From: Oscillospiraceae bacterium
Lineage (GTDB): Bacteria; Bacillota; Clostridia; Oscillospirales; Oscillospiraceae
Direction of reading: 5' to 3'
DNA length: 35,451 nt
Assembly: GCA_017465745.1 (NCBI GenBank)
Contig: JAFTVM010000009.1
Coordinates: 1-35,451 of the forward strand
The notes under the pieces: model-generated
What the model was told of the DNA's origin: nothing
Database searches by the model: none
Seen by the model: the letters and a program-made list of their open reading frames with translations, nothing else
Translations under genes and position numbers: made by a program
Part shown: positions 8,610 to 16,649 of the stretch, one piece after another
How the letters are laid out: each line of letters opens with the position of its first letter
How positions within the stretch are numbered: position 1 is the first letter of the stretch

Positions 8610-8638
8610 AGTATATATTATATCTGATTAAAAGTCAA
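8610..8638 (-). promoter_or_regulatory. promoter of the XRE / membrane protein pair with possible operator
   Basis: Minus strand: TTGACT (8633-8638), 17-base spacer, TATACT (8610-8615). The sequence GTATATA just upstream of the -35 recurs inverted as TATATAC over the -10, so a dimeric repressor could cover the whole promoter. Confidence 0.75.
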
Positions 8639-8661
8639 GTATATACGACATAAAGTCGCGT

Positions 8662-8691
8662 AAAAATGTCCCGCCATATGCGGCGGGACAT
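8662..8691 (-). terminator. terminator of tex
   Basis: 10-bp perfect stem ATGTCCCGCC / GGCGGGACAT (8666-8675 with 8682-8691). On the minus strand it is followed by TTTTT. It lies 8 bases after the tex stop. Confidence 0.85.
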
Positions 8692-8698
8692 AGAGCCA

Positions 8699-10840
8699 TT
8701 AATTCTGCTTCGCCTGCTTCATGGACAGGCTGATGCGGTGTCGTTTTTCGTCCACTTCGAGAACCACCACGGATACCACGTCGCCCACCTGGACGGCTTC
8801 ACTGGGGTGGCGCAGGCGGCGGTTGGCAACCTGGGAAATGTGGACCAGACCGTCCTGATGGACGCCGATGTCCACAAAGACGCCGAAGTCGATGACATTA
8901 CGCACGGTGCCTGTCAGCTCCATACCCGGTTTCAGGTCCTTGATCTCCATAACATCCTTGCGCAGGATGGGCTGGGGCAGCTCGTCACGGGGATCCCGGC
9001 CGGGCTTGCTCAGCTCCCTTGCAATATCGATGAGGGTTGGTTCACCCACGCCGCAGACAGCGGCAGCTTCGGCGGTGCCATATTCCCGGAGCTTGTCAGA
9101 CAGAACGGACAGATCGTCGCCCCTTCCAAGGCCGAAGATCTTCAGCATTTCCCGTGCGGCGGCGTAGGATTCGGGATGAACGCCGGTGTTGTCCAGCACT
9201 TCCTTGCTTTCGGGTACCCGCAGAAAGCCTGCGGACTGTTCGAAGGCCTTGGGTCCCAGCTTGGGCACCTTTTTCAGCTGGGTGCGGCTGGTGAAAGGAC
9301 CGTTCTCCTCCCGGTAAGCCACGATATTTTTGGCGGTGGTGGCGTTCAGGCCGGACACCTGCTGCAGCAGGCTTCGGGATGCGGTGTTCACATCCACACC
9401 CACGGCGTTGACACAGTCCTCCACCACGGCGCCCAGGGCAATATCCAGCTCCTTCTGGGGGCAGTCATGCTGGTACTGGCCTACGCCGATGGCCTTTGGA
9501 TCGATCTTCACCAGCTCTGCCAGGGGATCCTGGAGCCGCCGGGCAATGGACACGGCGGAGCGGAGATTGACGTCGAAGTCCGGGAATTCCTCAGCAGCCA
9601 GCGGGGAGGCGGAATAGACGGAGGCGCCTGCCTCGTTGACGATGGCGTAGCCGGCGTCCGGGAAATTACGAAGCATCTCCACGGTCATGGCCTCGGTCTC
9701 CCGGGAGGCGGTGCCGTTGCCGATGGCGATATGGCGGACACCGTGGCGGCGCATGAGGCCGGACAGGGCAGTGATGGCTTCCTGCTTCTTACGCTCGGAG
9801 AAAGTGGGATAAACAACGGCGGTGTCCAGCACCCGTCCGGTGGGATCCACGACAGCCACCTTACAGCCGTTGCGGTAACCGGGGTCGAGGCCCATGGTGA
9901 CGAAGCCCTTCACAGGGGGCTGCATCAGCAGCGGCTTCAGATTCAGGGCGAAATTGCGGATGGCGCCCTTGTTTGCCCGGTCGATGTATTCTGCCCGCAG
10001 TTCCCGCTGCAAAGAGGGGAGGATCAGCCGGGAATAGGCATCCTCGGCAGCGGCGCGGACAAATGCGGACACATGGGTGGTGGGTTTCAGTGCGGCGCGG
10101 CATACCAGGGCGGCGCCCTCGTTGCCGGGGAGGGTGATGACGGGCTTCAGGAACCCCTCTTTTTCGCCGCGGTTGATGGCCAGAATCTGATGATCCAGCA
10201 GCCGGGGCAGGGGAACGGCAAAATCGTAATAGAGCCGGTAGACACTGTCAGTGTCCGCGTCGTCTGCCTTGCAGGTAAGCTGTGCTTTGCGCATCATCAG
10301 CTCCCGGAGGGATTTGCGGATGGCAGCGTCGTCGGAAAGGTCCTCTGCGATGATATCGGAAGCACCGGCCAGGGCCTCTTCGATGGTGGCAACGCCCAGT
10401 TCTTCATTCACATATCCGGCAGCCAGCACGGCGGGATCGGTGCCGTCCTGGGCAAAAATGGTGGCAGCCAGAGGCTCCAGACCCTTTTCCCGGGCCACAG
10501 AGCCGCGGGTGCGGCGCTTGGGCTTGTAGGGGCGGTAGAGGTCTTCCACTTCTGCCATGGTGGCTGCGCCGTCGATGGCAGCAGACAGTTCCCGGGTGAG
10601 TTTTCCCTGGTTTTCGATGGATTTCTTTACTTCATCCCGGCGGGTCTGGAGATTGCGCAGGTAGCTCAGCCGTGTTTCCAGATTGCGCAGGGTGGTGTCG
10701 TCCATGGCGCCGTGCATTTCCTTGCGGTACCGGGCGATGAAGGGGATGGTATTGCCCTCGTCGATCAGGGCGATGACATTTTCCACATATTCCTGTTTTT
10801 GACCCAGCTCCCGGGACAGGAGCTCAGCAACAGACAGCAT
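8699..10840 (-). CDS. tex: Tex-family RNA-binding transcription accessory protein
   Basis: 713 residues, normal for the family. Tex is related to eukaryotic Spt6 and binds RNA; its exact task in bacteria is still debated. Order: N-terminal helical part (RELGQKQEYVENVIALIDEGNTIPFIARYRKEM), YqgF-like RNase H fold in the middle (FVTMGLDPGYRNGCKVAVVDPTG), helix-hairpin-helix repeats (QVSGLNATTAKNIVAYREENGPF), and a C-terminal S1 RNA-binding domain (GTVRNVIDFGVFVDIGVHQDGLVHIS) near residues 640-710. Start ATG 10840 has AAAGGAG 8 bases upstream. Monocistronic. Confidence 0.95.
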   Translation of the reverse strand: MLSVAELLSRELGQKQEYVENVIALIDEGNTIPFIARYRKEMHGAMDDTTLRNLETRLSYLRNLQTRRDEVKKSIENQGKLTRELSAAIDGAATMAEVEDLYRPYKPKRRTRGSVAREKGLEPLAATIFAQDGTDPAVLAAGYVNEELGVATIEEALAGASDIIAEDLSDDAAIRKSLRELMMRKAQLTCKADDADTDSVYRLYYDFAVPLPRLLDHQILAINRGEKEGFLKPVITLPGNEGAALVCRAALKPTTHVSAFVRAAAEDAYSRLILPSLQRELRAEYIDRANKGAIRNFALNLKPLLMQPPVKGFVTMGLDPGYRNGCKVAVVDPTGRVLDTAVVYPTFSERKKQEAITALSGLMRRHGVRHIAIGNGTASRETEAMTVEMLRNFPDAGYAIVNEAGASVYSASPLAAEEFPDFDVNLRSAVSIARRLQDPLAELVKIDPKAIGVGQYQHDCPQKELDIALGAVVEDCVNAVGVDVNTASRSLLQQVSGLNATTAKNIVAYREENGPFTSRTQLKKVPKLGPKAFEQSAGFLRVPESKEVLDNTGVHPESYAAAREMLKIFGLGRGDDLSVLSDKLREYGTAEAAAVCGVGEPTLIDIARELSKPGRDPRDELPQPILRKDVMEIKDLKPGMELTGTVRNVIDFGVFVDIGVHQDGLVHISQVANRRLRHPSEAVQVGDVVSVVVLEVDEKRHRISLSMKQAKQN

Positions 10841-10871
10841 TGGCGTCTCTCCTTTGCATTTCATTGGGGCT

Positions 10872-10900
10872 ATCATAGCATAAATTCCACAATTTGGAAA
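10872..10900 (-). promoter_or_regulatory. probable promoter of tex
   Basis: Minus strand: -10 TATGAT (10872-10877), 17-base spacer, weak -35 TTTCCA (10895-10900). Confidence 0.5.
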
Positions 10901-10920
10901 GAGGGAAACAGGAAAAAAGG

Positions 10921-10953
10921 TAAAAAAAGGAAACCGCCTGTTCGGCGGTTTCC
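10921..10953 (-). terminator. terminator after the aldo/keto reductase gene
   Basis: 10-bp perfect stem GGAAACCGCC / GGCGGTTTCC (10929-10938 with 10944-10953), 5-base loop, then a run of seven T on the minus strand. Confidence 0.9.
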
Positions 10954-10965
10954 GATGATGTCCGA

Positions 10966-11976
10966 TCATTTGCCTTCGAAATCCCGGGCAAGCTGCTTCA
11001 TTTTCTCCCGGATGGGCAGCCGGTAGGGACAGCGGGTCTCACAGACGCCGCATTCGATGCAGTCGCTGGCCTTGGCGGGCAGCGCGTCGTAGCGTGCCTG
11101 TGCCCAGCTGTGCAGGCCGTACCGTTTCAGATAGCCCTCCAGTACGAAGATACCGGAGATGCCGATGCCCACGGTGCAGGGAGCGCAGTAGTTGCAGCGG
11201 CGGCAGAAATCGTTGCCAAGCTGGGTGCGGATGGCCTCCATCTTTGCCTTTTCAGCTTCGGTGATGGGGGAACGGTCGTTGAAAGCGGCCAGATTCTGAT
11301 CCAGTTCGGTGGGGTCTGCCATGCCGGGGATGACCACGCTGATGTTTTCATTGGCGGCCACGAAGCGCATGGCAAGTGCGGGATCCTCGATGGCGCCGCC
11401 GGCCAGGGGCTTCATGCAGATAAAGCCGATGTTCTTTTCCTTACACTTTCGCATCAGTTCCTCGCCCTGGGTCTCTACAATATTATAGGGGAACATGATG
11501 GTCTCCACCCAGTCAAGTTCCAGCACCTGTTCGAAAACGGTAACGGAATGGACGGTAACGCCCAGATGACCAATCTTGCCGGCGGCCTTTGCCTCCAGCA
11601 TGGCTTCCACAGCGCCGCCGGGGGCGGACACCTGTGCCAGCGCCTCGGGGGTGGGGTTGTGGACCTGATAGAGATCGATATAGCCGGTACGGAAATTGGC
11701 AAGGCTGATATCGATATCTTTTGCCATGGCATCCTTGGTGCGGGACATGGATTTGGTGGCCAGGATGAACTTGTCCCGGATGCCCTCCAGGGCGTAACCC
11801 AGGTACTGTTCGGACACGGTGTAGCCACGGGCGGAGTCGATGTAGTTGACGCCGTTTTCGGCCAGCCGGTGGATGAGGGCGCGGGTGCCTTCTTCATCGA
11901 TTCTCTGGATGGGAATGCCGCCGAAGCCCATGGCAGAGACCCGCAGGCCGGTCTTGCCTAAAGTCCTGTATTCCAT
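10966..11976 (-). CDS. aldo/keto reductase with C-terminal 4Fe-4S ferredoxin domain
   Basis: 336 residues. N-terminal TIM barrel of the aldo/keto reductase superfamily with the catalytic set in place: D47 and Y52 (YIDSARGY), K75 (ATK) and H106 (QVHN). The C-terminal part carries eight cysteines in two patterns, C258-x2-C261-x2-C264-x2-C267 and C306-x2-C309-x2-C312-x3-C316, the layout of clostridial ferredoxin-tailed reductases. The substrate cannot be read from sequence. Starts 12 bases after the stop of the flavodoxin/ferredoxin gene (11989-12732), so the two form an operon and may share electrons. ATG 11976 has a GGAGG-like site (AGGAGGCAT) upstream. Confidence 0.9.
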   Translation of the reverse strand: MEYRTLGKTGLRVSAMGFGGIPIQRIDEEGTRALIHRLAENGVNYIDSARGYTVSEQYLGYALEGIRDKFILATKSMSRTKDAMAKDIDISLANFRTGYIDLYQVHNPTPEALAQVSAPGGAVEAMLEAKAAGKIGHLGVTVHSVTVFEQVLELDWVETIMFPYNIVETQGEELMRKCKEKNIGFICMKPLAGGAIEDPALAMRFVAANENISVVIPGMADPTELDQNLAAFNDRSPITEAEKAKMEAIRTQLGNDFCRRCNYCAPCTVGIGISGIFVLEGYLKRYGLHSWAQARYDALPAKASDCIECGVCETRCPYRLPIREKMKQLARDFEGK

Positions 11977-11988
11977 AGATATGCCTCC

Positions 11989-12732
11989 TTAGATAAACAG
12001 TTCGATTTCCTTGCGGTCAATGAGCATGAATCCAATGCGCTGCACCAGGAACTCCACCACCTTGGGATCCGGATTTCGGGCACCGACCGGGCAGGCACTG
12101 GTGCAGGCCATGCAGCAGATACACTTTGCGGTATCGGTCAGAGTTACATCTACGATATTGATGGCACCGGTGGGGCAGCGCTGGGCGCATTTGCCGCAGC
12201 CGATGCAACCGGCGGACGTCTGGGGAATCATGGGAGCGACCTTGTAATCCTTGTAGGGCCGGTTGCCGGGGACGGTGAGGTCCGTGGTGCCCTTGCGCAG
12301 CTTTGTGGCGATGTAGCCGGCCAGATCCGCAAGATGGCGGGCGTCTGCTTCGTCCGGACGGCCCACGCCGTAGGCGTGCATGATGGAGTGTTCCGCAATG
12401 GCGGCCACAGCTGCCACGGGCCGCAGGCCCTGGGCGCTGACCACATCATAAAGCTCTGCCAGGGTGTCCTCATAAGCCCGGTTGCCATAGACGCACACCA
12501 GGATGGCACGGGCGGAACCGGTGATGCCCTTCAGCCGCTGAACGGCCAGGTCGGCCACCCGTCCGCCGAAGGAGGGAACGGCGATCAGGCAGATATCGTT
12601 TTGTGTTGTTTCAAGAGTAACTTCTCCCATCAGATCCACGCGGTTCCATTCGCTGTGAAGCGCGCCGCAGAGAATGTCAGCCACCCGGTTGGTGCCGCCG
12701 GTGGGAGAAAAGGTAATGCAGTAATTGGGCAT
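11989..12732 (-). CDS. EFR1-type flavodoxin-ferredoxin fusion protein
   Basis: 247 residues. Residues 1-150 have a flavodoxin fold with the FMN phosphate loop FSPTGGT (8-14) and a second loop VYGNRAYEDT (81-90). Residues 170-220 hold two 4Fe-4S clusters: C176/C179/C182/C186 and C204/C207/C210/C214. This matches the EFR1-family ferrodoxins common in anaerobic Clostridia and archaea; their partners are mostly unknown. Start ATG 12732 has GGAGG 7 bases upstream. First gene of a two-gene operon with the aldo/keto reductase. Inference: it delivers low-potential electrons to that enzyme. Confidence 0.88.
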   Translation of the reverse strand: MPNYCITFSPTGGTNRVADILCGALHSEWNRVDLMGEVTLETTQNDICLIAVPSFGGRVADLAVQRLKGITGSARAILVCVYGNRAYEDTLAELYDVVSAQGLRPVAAVAAIAEHSIMHAYGVGRPDEADARHLADLAGYIATKLRKGTTDLTVPGNRPYKDYKVAPMIPQTSAGCIGCGKCAQRCPTGAINIVDVTLTDTAKCICCMACTSACPVGARNPDPKVVEFLVQRIGFMLIDRKEIELFI

Positions 12733-12762
12733 GAGTGAGCCTCCAGTTAAATTGTTTTCTAC

Positions 12763-12792
12763 ATTATAGCGCAACTTGGCGAAAAATGCTAT
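12763..12792 (-). promoter_or_regulatory. possible promoter of the EFR1 / aldo-keto reductase operon
   Basis: Minus strand: perfect -10 TATAAT (12763-12768), but the -35 region (about 12786-12792) is poor, so an activator or an unseen -35 is possible. Confidence 0.5.
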
Positions 12793-12797
12793 ATGAT

Positions 12798-12826
12798 TTG
12801 ACATCAGAAAAACAGATTGTTACAAT
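12798..12826 (+). promoter_or_regulatory. promoter of the ADP-ribosylglycohydrolase gene
   Basis: TTGACA (12798-12803), 17-base spacer, TACAAT (12821-12826). Divergent from the EFR1 promoter region. Confidence 0.85.
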
Positions 12827-12858
12827 TATTTTATATGACCCGAAGGAGGATGAACAGG

Positions 12859-13644
12859 ATGTATGGCGCCATTATCGGAGATATTGTGGGCTCCAGATTT
12901 GAAAATATCAATTACAGGCACAAGAATTTCCATCTTTTCAGCAATTACAGCTGCTTCACTGATGATACGGCCATGACCGTGGCTGTGGCGGAGGCGCTGC
13001 TGACGGACGGGAATTTTACCGCCGCCATGCAAAAATGGGGCAGAAGATACCCCCGGGCGGGCTACGGCGGGAAATTCATCACATGGATCTTCACGCCGGA
13101 TCCGAAGCCCTACGGCAGCTGGGGCAACGGTTCGGCCATGCGGGTGTCACCCTGTGCTCTGGTTGCCGGGAGTCTGGAGGAAGCGCTGGCGCTGGCGGAA
13201 AAGTCCGCGGTGGTCACCCATAACCACCCGGAGGGCATCAAGGGCGCAAAAGCCGTTGCAGCAGCGGTATACATGGCCAAAACAGGCGCAGGCAAGGCCG
13301 GGATCCGCCGATATATCGAGGAAAACTTTTATCCCCTGGACCGGACGCTGGACGAGATGCGCCCCGGCTACCGGTTCGATGCCAGCTGTCAGGGCAGTGT
13401 GCCCCAGGCCATCCAGGCATTCCTGGAATCCAAAGATTTTGAGGACGCCGTCCGAAATGCCGTTTCTCTTGGCGGTGACAGTGATACCATTGCTGCCATG
13501 GCCGGTTCCATCGCCTGGGGCTATTACAGCCGGGAGGCAGGCCCCACGCCACGGATGCGGGAAATATGGCAGGAGGCAGCCGGTTTCCTGCCGGAGGAAA
13601 TCCTGGAGACGGTGCGGAAATTCTCGGAAGTTGTTGACAGGTAA
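12859..13644 (+). CDS. ADP-ribosylglycohydrolase family protein (DraG-like)
   Basis: 261 residues. The DraG/ARH fold removes ADP-ribose from proteins or small molecules using two Mg ions. Metal-site motifs are visible: GDIVGSRFE (7-15), FTDDT (33-37), GSAMRVSPCAL in the middle, and GGDSDT (205-210). The protein is short and single-domain, like bacterial stand-alone hydrolases. No ADP-ribosyltransferase partner is present in the window, so the substrate is unknown. Start ATG 12859 has AAGGAGG 9 bases upstream; the in-frame ATG at 12850 directly abuts that site and is too close. Confidence 0.9.
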   Translation: MYGAIIGDIVGSRFENINYRHKNFHLFSNYSCFTDDTAMTVAVAEALLTDGNFTAAMQKWGRRYPRAGYGGKFITWIFTPDPKPYGSWGNGSAMRVSPCALVAGSLEEALALAEKSAVVTHNHPEGIKGAKAVAAAVYMAKTGAGKAGIRRYIEENFYPLDRTLDEMRPGYRFDASCQGSVPQAIQAFLESKDFEDAVRNAVSLGGDSDTIAAMAGSIAWGYYSREAGPTPRMREIWQEAAGFLPEEILETVRKFSEVVDR

Positions 13645-13663
13645 ACACTGATTATGATAAAAT
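13634..13663 (+). promoter_or_regulatory. promoter of the acyltransferase / symporter pair
   Basis: TTGACA (13634-13639), 18-base spacer, extended -10 TGATAAAAT with TAAAAT at 13658-13663. It overlaps the last codons of the ADP-ribosylglycohydrolase gene. Confidence 0.7.
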
Positions 13664-13694
13664 GTTAACGATTTGTGAATAAACCTGCACGGAG

Positions 13695-14831
13695 GTGTTC
13701 ATCCTGAATCGGAAACATGAATTTTTCTACCATCTTCTCATGCCCCTGGTCAAGGGTTTTCTGAAGATCAAATTCGGCTACAAATGGACCAAAGCCCGGA
13801 ATCTGCCGGAAAACTACATCGTTCTGTCCAACCATGTGACGGACTATGACCCCCTGCTGGTGGCCGTCAGCTTCCCCAGGCAGATGTATTTCGTAGCCAG
13901 CGAGCACATCACCCGCTGGGGCCTTGCCTACAAACTGCTCAAATTCGTCTTCCAGCCCATCATCCGCTACAAGGGCACCGTGGCCACCGCCACCGTTATC
14001 GAGTCCCTGCGCAGGATCCGGGCCGGCGGCAGTGTGGCTATCTTTGCCGAGGGTGTGCGTACCTGGGACGGCGTTACCTGTCCCATCCTGCCCTCCACTG
14101 CCAAGATGGTCAAAACCGCCGGCTGCGGTCTGGTGACCTATAGGATCCAGGGCGGCCATTTTGTCAGCCCCGGCTGGAAGGACCACGGCACCGCCCGGGG
14201 TCCCATCTCCGGTGGGCCTGTCCGGGTGTATACCAAAGAGGAACTGAAGGCCATGAGCGTCAATGAGGTCTATGAAGCCATCTGCGCTGATCTTTACGAG
14301 GATGCCTATGCCCGGCAGCTGGCGGATCCCAAGCCCTACCGGGGCAAGGATCTGGCAGAGGGCCTGGAGAATCTGCTGTTCACCTGTCCGGCATGCGGGA
14401 AGCGAAATACCCTGTCCTCCGCCGGTGATAGCGTTACCTGTGACGAGTGCGGGCTGAGCTTTACCTATGACGAGTATGCCATGCTCCACGGCGTGCCCTT
14501 CAAGACCGTCAAGGAGTTTTCTGACTGGCAGAAGCAGAAGGTTGCCGAAGATGTGGCGGCAGGGGAGACCTACAGCGTGGAATTCGCAACCCTCTCCACC
14601 ATCATCAACCACGAAGCAACCCAGGTGGCAGCGGGGGTCCTCTCCATTGACAATGAAGTGCTGCGCTGCGACGATATGGAGATCCCGGTAGCGGATATCG
14701 CCGATATGGGTATCCACGGCCGCCATGCCCTGGTGTTCAGTGTCAAGGGGACTTACTACGAACTGCTGCCTGCCCATGAATTCAGCATACAGCAGTTCCT
14801 GCTGTATTACAATTGTCTGAAAAACAAATAA
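13695..14831 (+). CDS. PlsC-like lysophospholipid acyltransferase with zinc-ribbon tail
   Basis: 378 residues from GTG 13695. The N-terminal half is a 1-acyl-glycerol-3-phosphate acyltransferase domain with the H-x4-D catalytic motif (SNHVTDYDP, near residue 46) and a later FAEGVRTWDG block corresponding to the EGTRS motif. The C-terminal half is unusual for PlsC: a four-cysteine zinc ribbon, CPACGKRNTLSSAGDSVTCDEC near residues 235-256, then a beta-rich tail (about 270-378). It may acylate membrane lipid. The start is unclear: the only good ribosome site, GGAGG at 13691-13695, overlaps the GTG, and 8 bases downstream is a CTG (13704). The gltS-like gene starts 15 bases after the stop. Confidence 0.85.
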   Translation: MFILNRKHEFFYHLLMPLVKGFLKIKFGYKWTKARNLPENYIVLSNHVTDYDPLLVAVSFPRQMYFVASEHITRWGLAYKLLKFVFQPIIRYKGTVATATVIESLRRIRAGGSVAIFAEGVRTWDGVTCPILPSTAKMVKTAGCGLVTYRIQGGHFVSPGWKDHGTARGPISGGPVRVYTKEELKAMSVNEVYEAICADLYEDAYARQLADPKPYRGKDLAEGLENLLFTCPACGKRNTLSSAGDSVTCDECGLSFTYDEYAMLHGVPFKTVKEFSDWQKQKVAEDVAAGETYSVEFATLSTIINHEATQVAAGVLSIDNEVLRCDDMEIPVADIADMGIHGRHALVFSVKGTYYELLPAHEFSIQQFLLYYNCLKNK

Positions 14832-14846
14832 GAAAGGTCGAGATCT

Positions 14847-16223
14847 ATGGATTTTTCCGCTGCAAACACTGCATTGTGGAGCCCGATCATCCAGACGGCC
14901 ATCATCGCCGGACTGATCCTGCTCTCCAATGTCATTCGCCGTAAGGTTTCTTTCATACGCCATTCCCTGATGCCCACCGCTGTTCTGGCGGGTTTCATCC
15001 TGCTGATCCTGCGTACCACCGGAATCGTCAGAATGGATACTGCGTTCCTGGAAGTCGTCACCTACCATGCCATTGCCCTGGGCTTCATCGCCCTGTCCCT
15101 GCGGGAGCCTGAAAAGACCGCTGTGGAGCATCATCTGCACCCCAGCAAGAACGGTGCCCTGATCGTCAGTACATATCTCGTTCAGGCGCTGGTGGGTCTG
15201 GTTATCAGTCTGGCGCTGGCCTACACCATCATGCCCGGCTTCTTCAAGGCCTCCGGTATTCTGCTGCCTATGGCCTACGGCCAGGGCCCCGGCCAGGCCA
15301 ACAATGTGGGAAGCACCTACGAGGGGCTCGGCATGGTGGGCGGCAGAAGCTTCGGCCTGTCCCTGGCAGCCATGGGTTACCTGGTGGCCTGTGTGGTGGG
15401 TGTGGCTTATATGAACATCCTCAACCGCAGCGGCAAGATCAACCGCTTCAAGGACTGCGTCCATGTGTCCGGTTCCGTCACCGTGGATACTTTCCAGGAT
15501 GAGAATGAGATCCCCATTGCCGAGTCCATCGACCGTCTGTCCATTCAGGCTGCCCTGGTTGCCATGCTGTATGGTCTGACTTATCTTCTGGTATTTGGTA
15601 TCACCTCCGGCCTGGCCGCTGTGGCCCCCGGTCTTGCCAACACTGTGTCCAGCCTGCTGTGGGGCTTCAATTTCATCATCGGTTCTCTGATGGCCATCAT
15701 CGCCCGTACCGTGATCAAGGGACTGCGCAAGGCGAAGCTCATGAACCGGCAGTATCAGAACAACTATCTGCTCAGTCGTCTGTCCGGTCTGGCCTTCGAC
15801 TACATGACCGTTGCCGGCATTGCCAGTATCAATATCGAAGACCTGACGGGGCTGTGGCTGCCCTTCATTCTGATGGCTGTTCTTGGCGCCGTTATCACCT
15901 TCTGGTATCTGCTGAAAATGTGCAAAAAGATGTATCCCGGCTATGTTTATGAAGGGTTCCTGTCCATGTTCGGCATGCTCACCGGTACGATTTCCTCCGG
16001 CGTCCTGCTGCTGCGTGAGGTGGATCCCGGGATGAAAACGCCTGCCTCCAACAATCTGCTCACCGGCAGCTCCTTCGGTATTATCTTCGGCGTTCCCATG
16101 CTGCTGCTGATCAGCTACGCCGCCCAGAGCGAGTTCGCCTGCTGGATCAGTGTGGGCCTGATCATCGTATATCTGGCCGCCTTGGTGCTTTTCATCCTGA
16201 GGACCGGCAAGCAGAAAAAGTAA
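14847..16223 (+). CDS. sodium/glutamate symporter (GltS) family permease
   Basis: 458 residues, about 11-12 membrane helices. The pattern matches the GltS/ESS family of Na+-coupled carboxylate carriers: an N-terminal repeat with MAYGQGPGQANNVGSTYEG, and a C-terminal repeat with DYMTVAGIASINIEDL and GMLTGTISSGVLLLREVDP. These glycine-rich re-entrant loops take the place of the GGHGTA-type motifs in E. coli GltS, so the substrate may differ from glutamate. Start ATG 14847 has AGAAAGG 9 bases upstream. Second gene behind the acyltransferase; a shared terminator follows. Confidence 0.85.
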   Translation: MDFSAANTALWSPIIQTAIIAGLILLSNVIRRKVSFIRHSLMPTAVLAGFILLILRTTGIVRMDTAFLEVVTYHAIALGFIALSLREPEKTAVEHHLHPSKNGALIVSTYLVQALVGLVISLALAYTIMPGFFKASGILLPMAYGQGPGQANNVGSTYEGLGMVGGRSFGLSLAAMGYLVACVVGVAYMNILNRSGKINRFKDCVHVSGSVTVDTFQDENEIPIAESIDRLSIQAALVAMLYGLTYLLVFGITSGLAAVAPGLANTVSSLLWGFNFIIGSLMAIIARTVIKGLRKAKLMNRQYQNNYLLSRLSGLAFDYMTVAGIASINIEDLTGLWLPFILMAVLGAVITFWYLLKMCKKMYPGYVYEGFLSMFGMLTGTISSGVLLLREVDPGMKTPASNNLLTGSSFGIIFGVPMLLLISYAAQSEFACWISVGLIIVYLAALVLFILRTGKQKK

Positions 16224-16229
16224 ACGACA

Positions 16230-16259
16230 AAAATCCCCCAACCATGGTTGGGGGATTTT
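16230..16259. terminator. bidirectional terminator between converging operons
   Basis: A 14-bp perfect stem (16230-16243 with 16246-16259) around AT, flanked by A and T runs. Serves the + symporter gene and the - operon ending at 16266. Confidence 0.88.
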
Positions 16260-16265
16260 CGTGTC

Positions 16266-16649
16266 TTATTGCATCAGCTCTTCCGTCAGAGCCAGGATTT
16301 CCGGGGCGATCCGCGCGCGCTCCCGATGGAGCACGCGCAGATAGAGGGGATAGGCCAGGCATACGCCCGCCAGACCGATGCAGCCGATGATGATACCGGG
16401 GATGAACCAGACACCCGTGAAGACCATGCACATGGACATGCCGGTGCCCATGACCAGGGAACTCAGGACGCCCAGCACGAGACTCCGGACGGTTGCTTTC
16501 TGGGATACGCTCTGATCCAGGCGGCGCAGCCGGTCCATTTTGGTTTCCCGCTCCTCGGGGGACTGATATTTTTCCCGGATGCGTCGGATCTCCTCCTGCT
16601 CCCGGGCGCTGTAGGAATAGCAAAAGGATTCGTTATTTTTCTGATCCAT
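16266..16649 (-). CDS. small two-helix membrane protein, last gene of the kinase operon
   Basis: 127 residues. A charged N-terminal part (EQEEIRRIREKYQSPEERETKMDRLRRLDQSVSQ) looks like a coiled coil, then two membrane segments (about 54-77 and 81-103) and a basic-acidic tail (HRERARIAPEILALTEELMQ). It resembles a clostridial family that is sometimes labelled dihydropteridine reductase in databases; nothing in the sequence supports that enzyme activity. Start ATG 16649 has AAAGGA 10 bases upstream and overlaps the stop of the preceding gene by 17 bases. Confidence 0.75.
   Translation of the reverse strand: MDQKNNESFCYSYSAREQEEIRRIREKYQSPEERETKMDRLRRLDQSVSQKATVRSLVLGVLSSLVMGTGMSMCMVFTGVWFIPGIIIGCIGLAGVCLAYPLYLRVLHRERARIAPEILALTEELMQ

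Noticed and set aside
13665-16241. 858-codon antisense frame across the acyltransferase and symporter genes
   Set aside because: It spans two well-supported genes and their terminator; its translation has no family features.
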